Source of the DNA: an uncultured Fastidiosipila sp.
GTDB lineage: Bacteria; Bacillota; Clostridia; Saccharofermentanales; Fastidiosipilaceae
Assembly (NCBI GenBank): GCA_947253875.1
Contig: CAMYAM010000004.1
Coordinates: 55,772 to 119,771, forward strand
Direction of reading: 5' to 3'
Length of the DNA stretch: 64,000 nt
In this document: one piece after another, positions 63,114 through 64,000 of the stretch
Position numbering within the stretch: the stretch's first letter is position 1
Layout: each line of letters opens with the position of its first letter
Program-made: the position numbers and the translations under genes
The notes under the pieces: generated by a model
Database searches by the model: none
The model's input: only the letters and a program-made list of their open reading frames with translations
Told to the model about the DNA's origin: nothing

Positions 63114-64000
63114 CTAGCAAGCCTTTCAACTCTTCTAGACCTTTCTGGATCTCATCTTCCATTTCTTGGAGTTTAGCAATAATTACCTCTGGAGCTTCAT
63201 ATTCAATAGCTTCATAGACAATTTCTTTGTACTTATTGATACTGAGGTCATACTCTTTCTCAATAATTTCAGCTTTAGGCACCATGAAAGACTTCTCTGT
63301 GCGATCTCTGTCACTTTCATTTTCTAAATTATGGAAACGTTCGATTATATCAGGAATATCATTGGCATCAATTGGGTTACGATTATCGTTGAGGGAGTAA
63401 CCATCATTTTCCATATCGTAGAACCAGACTTTATCTGTACCACCTATACCTGTCTTGGTGAAAATTAACACTGCTGTAGAAACCCCAGCATAGGGTTTAA
63501 ACACACCACTAGGCATAGAGATTACAGCTTCTAATCTATTCTCTTCTACAATAGCCTGACGTAGAGATTTATGAGCTCGAGAAGATCCGAACAGTACACC
63601 ATCGGGTACAATAATTGCAGCCCTACCGCCAATTTTTAGCATTTTAATAATCAGGTCAACAAATAATAATTCAGTTTTCTTAGTCTTAATACTTGCTAGA
63701 ATATCGCTAGCAACAATATCGTAGTCAAGCGATCCAGTAAATGGCGGATTAGCAAGAATCAATGAGAATTTCTCTCTATCTGGGTTATCCTCTGACAAAG
63801 AGTCCTGATAAGAAATTTGCGGATTTTCAACCTGGTGGAGCATCATGTTCATGGCACCAATACGAAGCATAGTTGTATCCATATCATAACCGGTAAACAT
63901 GGAGTTATGATAATGCCTAGCTTTTTCTGAATCATAAAATAAATCTTTGTGCTTATCCCTTAGATAATTAGCAGCACCAACTAGGAAACCTGCAGTACCC
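63106..64000 (-). CDS. hsdM: Type I restriction enzyme, M subunit (HsdM), 5' end beyond window
   Basis: Partial. The frame continues to the window edge (no start seen). At the edge it reads GTAGFLVGAANYL, part of the SAM-binding DPACGTAGFL motif, and near 63740 is LANPPFTGSLDY, the NPPF catalytic motif of adenine methyltransferases. The C-terminal tail is helical. Only about 298 codons are visible. It is the first gene of hsdM-hsdS-hsdR in transcription order. Confidence 0.93.
   Translation of the reverse strand, partial: GTAGFLVGAANYLRDKHKDLFYDSEKARHYHNSMFTGYDMDTTMLRIGAMNMMLHQVENPQISYQDSLSEDNPDREKFSLILANPPFTGSLDYDIVASDILASIKTKKTELLFVDLIIKMLKIGGRAAIIVPDGVLFGSSRAHKSLRQAIVEENRLEAVISMPSGVFKPYAGVSTAVLIFTKTGIGGTDKVWFYDMENDGYSLNDNRNPIDANDIPDIIERFHNLENESDRDRTEKSFMVPKAEIIEKEYDLSINKYKEIVYEAIEYEAPEVIIAKLQEMEDEIQKGLEELKGLLGE

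Noticed and set aside
1..64000. CRISPR arrays, insertion sequences, prophage
   Set aside because: No regular direct-repeat/spacer array, transposase or phage structural gene was found.

Overview
The window comes from a low-G+C, Gram-positive type bacterium of the Bacillota, most likely a Clostridia-like anaerobe. Evidence includes the efp-asp23-nusB-xseA-xseB-nadK-argR-recN block, SepF, HrcA with a CIRCE operator, a Bacillus-type PurR with PurBox-like sites, Asp23/AmaP/DUF2273, lipoproteins, and a cell-wall sorting signal. AT-rich spacers and strong GGAGG-type ribosome binding sites fit this. I do not assign a genus. The standard genetic code fits throughout.

Layout. 1-9.4 kb (minus strand): a truncated RluA-type pseudouridine synthase, recN, argR, nadK, xseB, xseA, nusB, the DUF2273/AmaP/Asp23 envelope trio, efp, a YqeG phosphatase and pcp. 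The ispA-dxs-tlyA genes that often sit between xseB and nadK in Clostridia are absent here. 9.4-15.5 kb: a ParC/ParE-like topoisomerase pair and fhs. 15.9-17.5 kb: an XRE regulator, an unusual protein that looks like a split copy of the regulator's C-terminal domain, and two tRNA genes (Arg-TCT, Gly-TCC). 17.7-28 kb: ppk1 and ppx, a DUF3810 membrane protein, sepF, an HlyD-like protein, pfkA and prmA. 28-33 kb: the heat-shock operon hrcA-grpE-dnaK-dnaJ(-prmA) with a CIRCE element overlapping its start. 32.8-36.9 kb: three consecutive intact genes (HemW-like, M28 peptidase-like, S11 carboxypeptidase-like) whose family catalytic residues appear to be missing. 37-45.4 kb: gltX-glnS, a heterodimeric ABC exporter and an HtrA lipoprotein. 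45.5-51.6 kb: pyk, an RsuA-type synthase, a J-like membrane protein and an NCS2 purine permease. 51.8-55.1 kb: purR and a cobalamin lower-ligand salvage set (CobC-like phosphatase, cobS, putative cblS). 55.2-64 kb: a lipoprotein, a sortase-anchored beta-helix surface protein with a threonine stalk, and a type I restriction-modification locus (hsdR, hsdS, hsdM cut by the window edge).

Most genes are housekeeping and lie on the minus strand in dense operons. The regulation visible in the sequence is CIRCE/HrcA control of chaperones, probable PurR control of the purine permease and of purR itself, a candidate autoregulatory operator before the XRE gene, and a WalR-box-like repeat before sepF.

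The most unusual features are the run of three probable pseudoenzymes at 32.8-36.9 kb, the split-domain protein at 16.4 kb, and the degenerate J-domain membrane protein at 49 kb. All functional calls come from reading motifs by eye; no database search was run.
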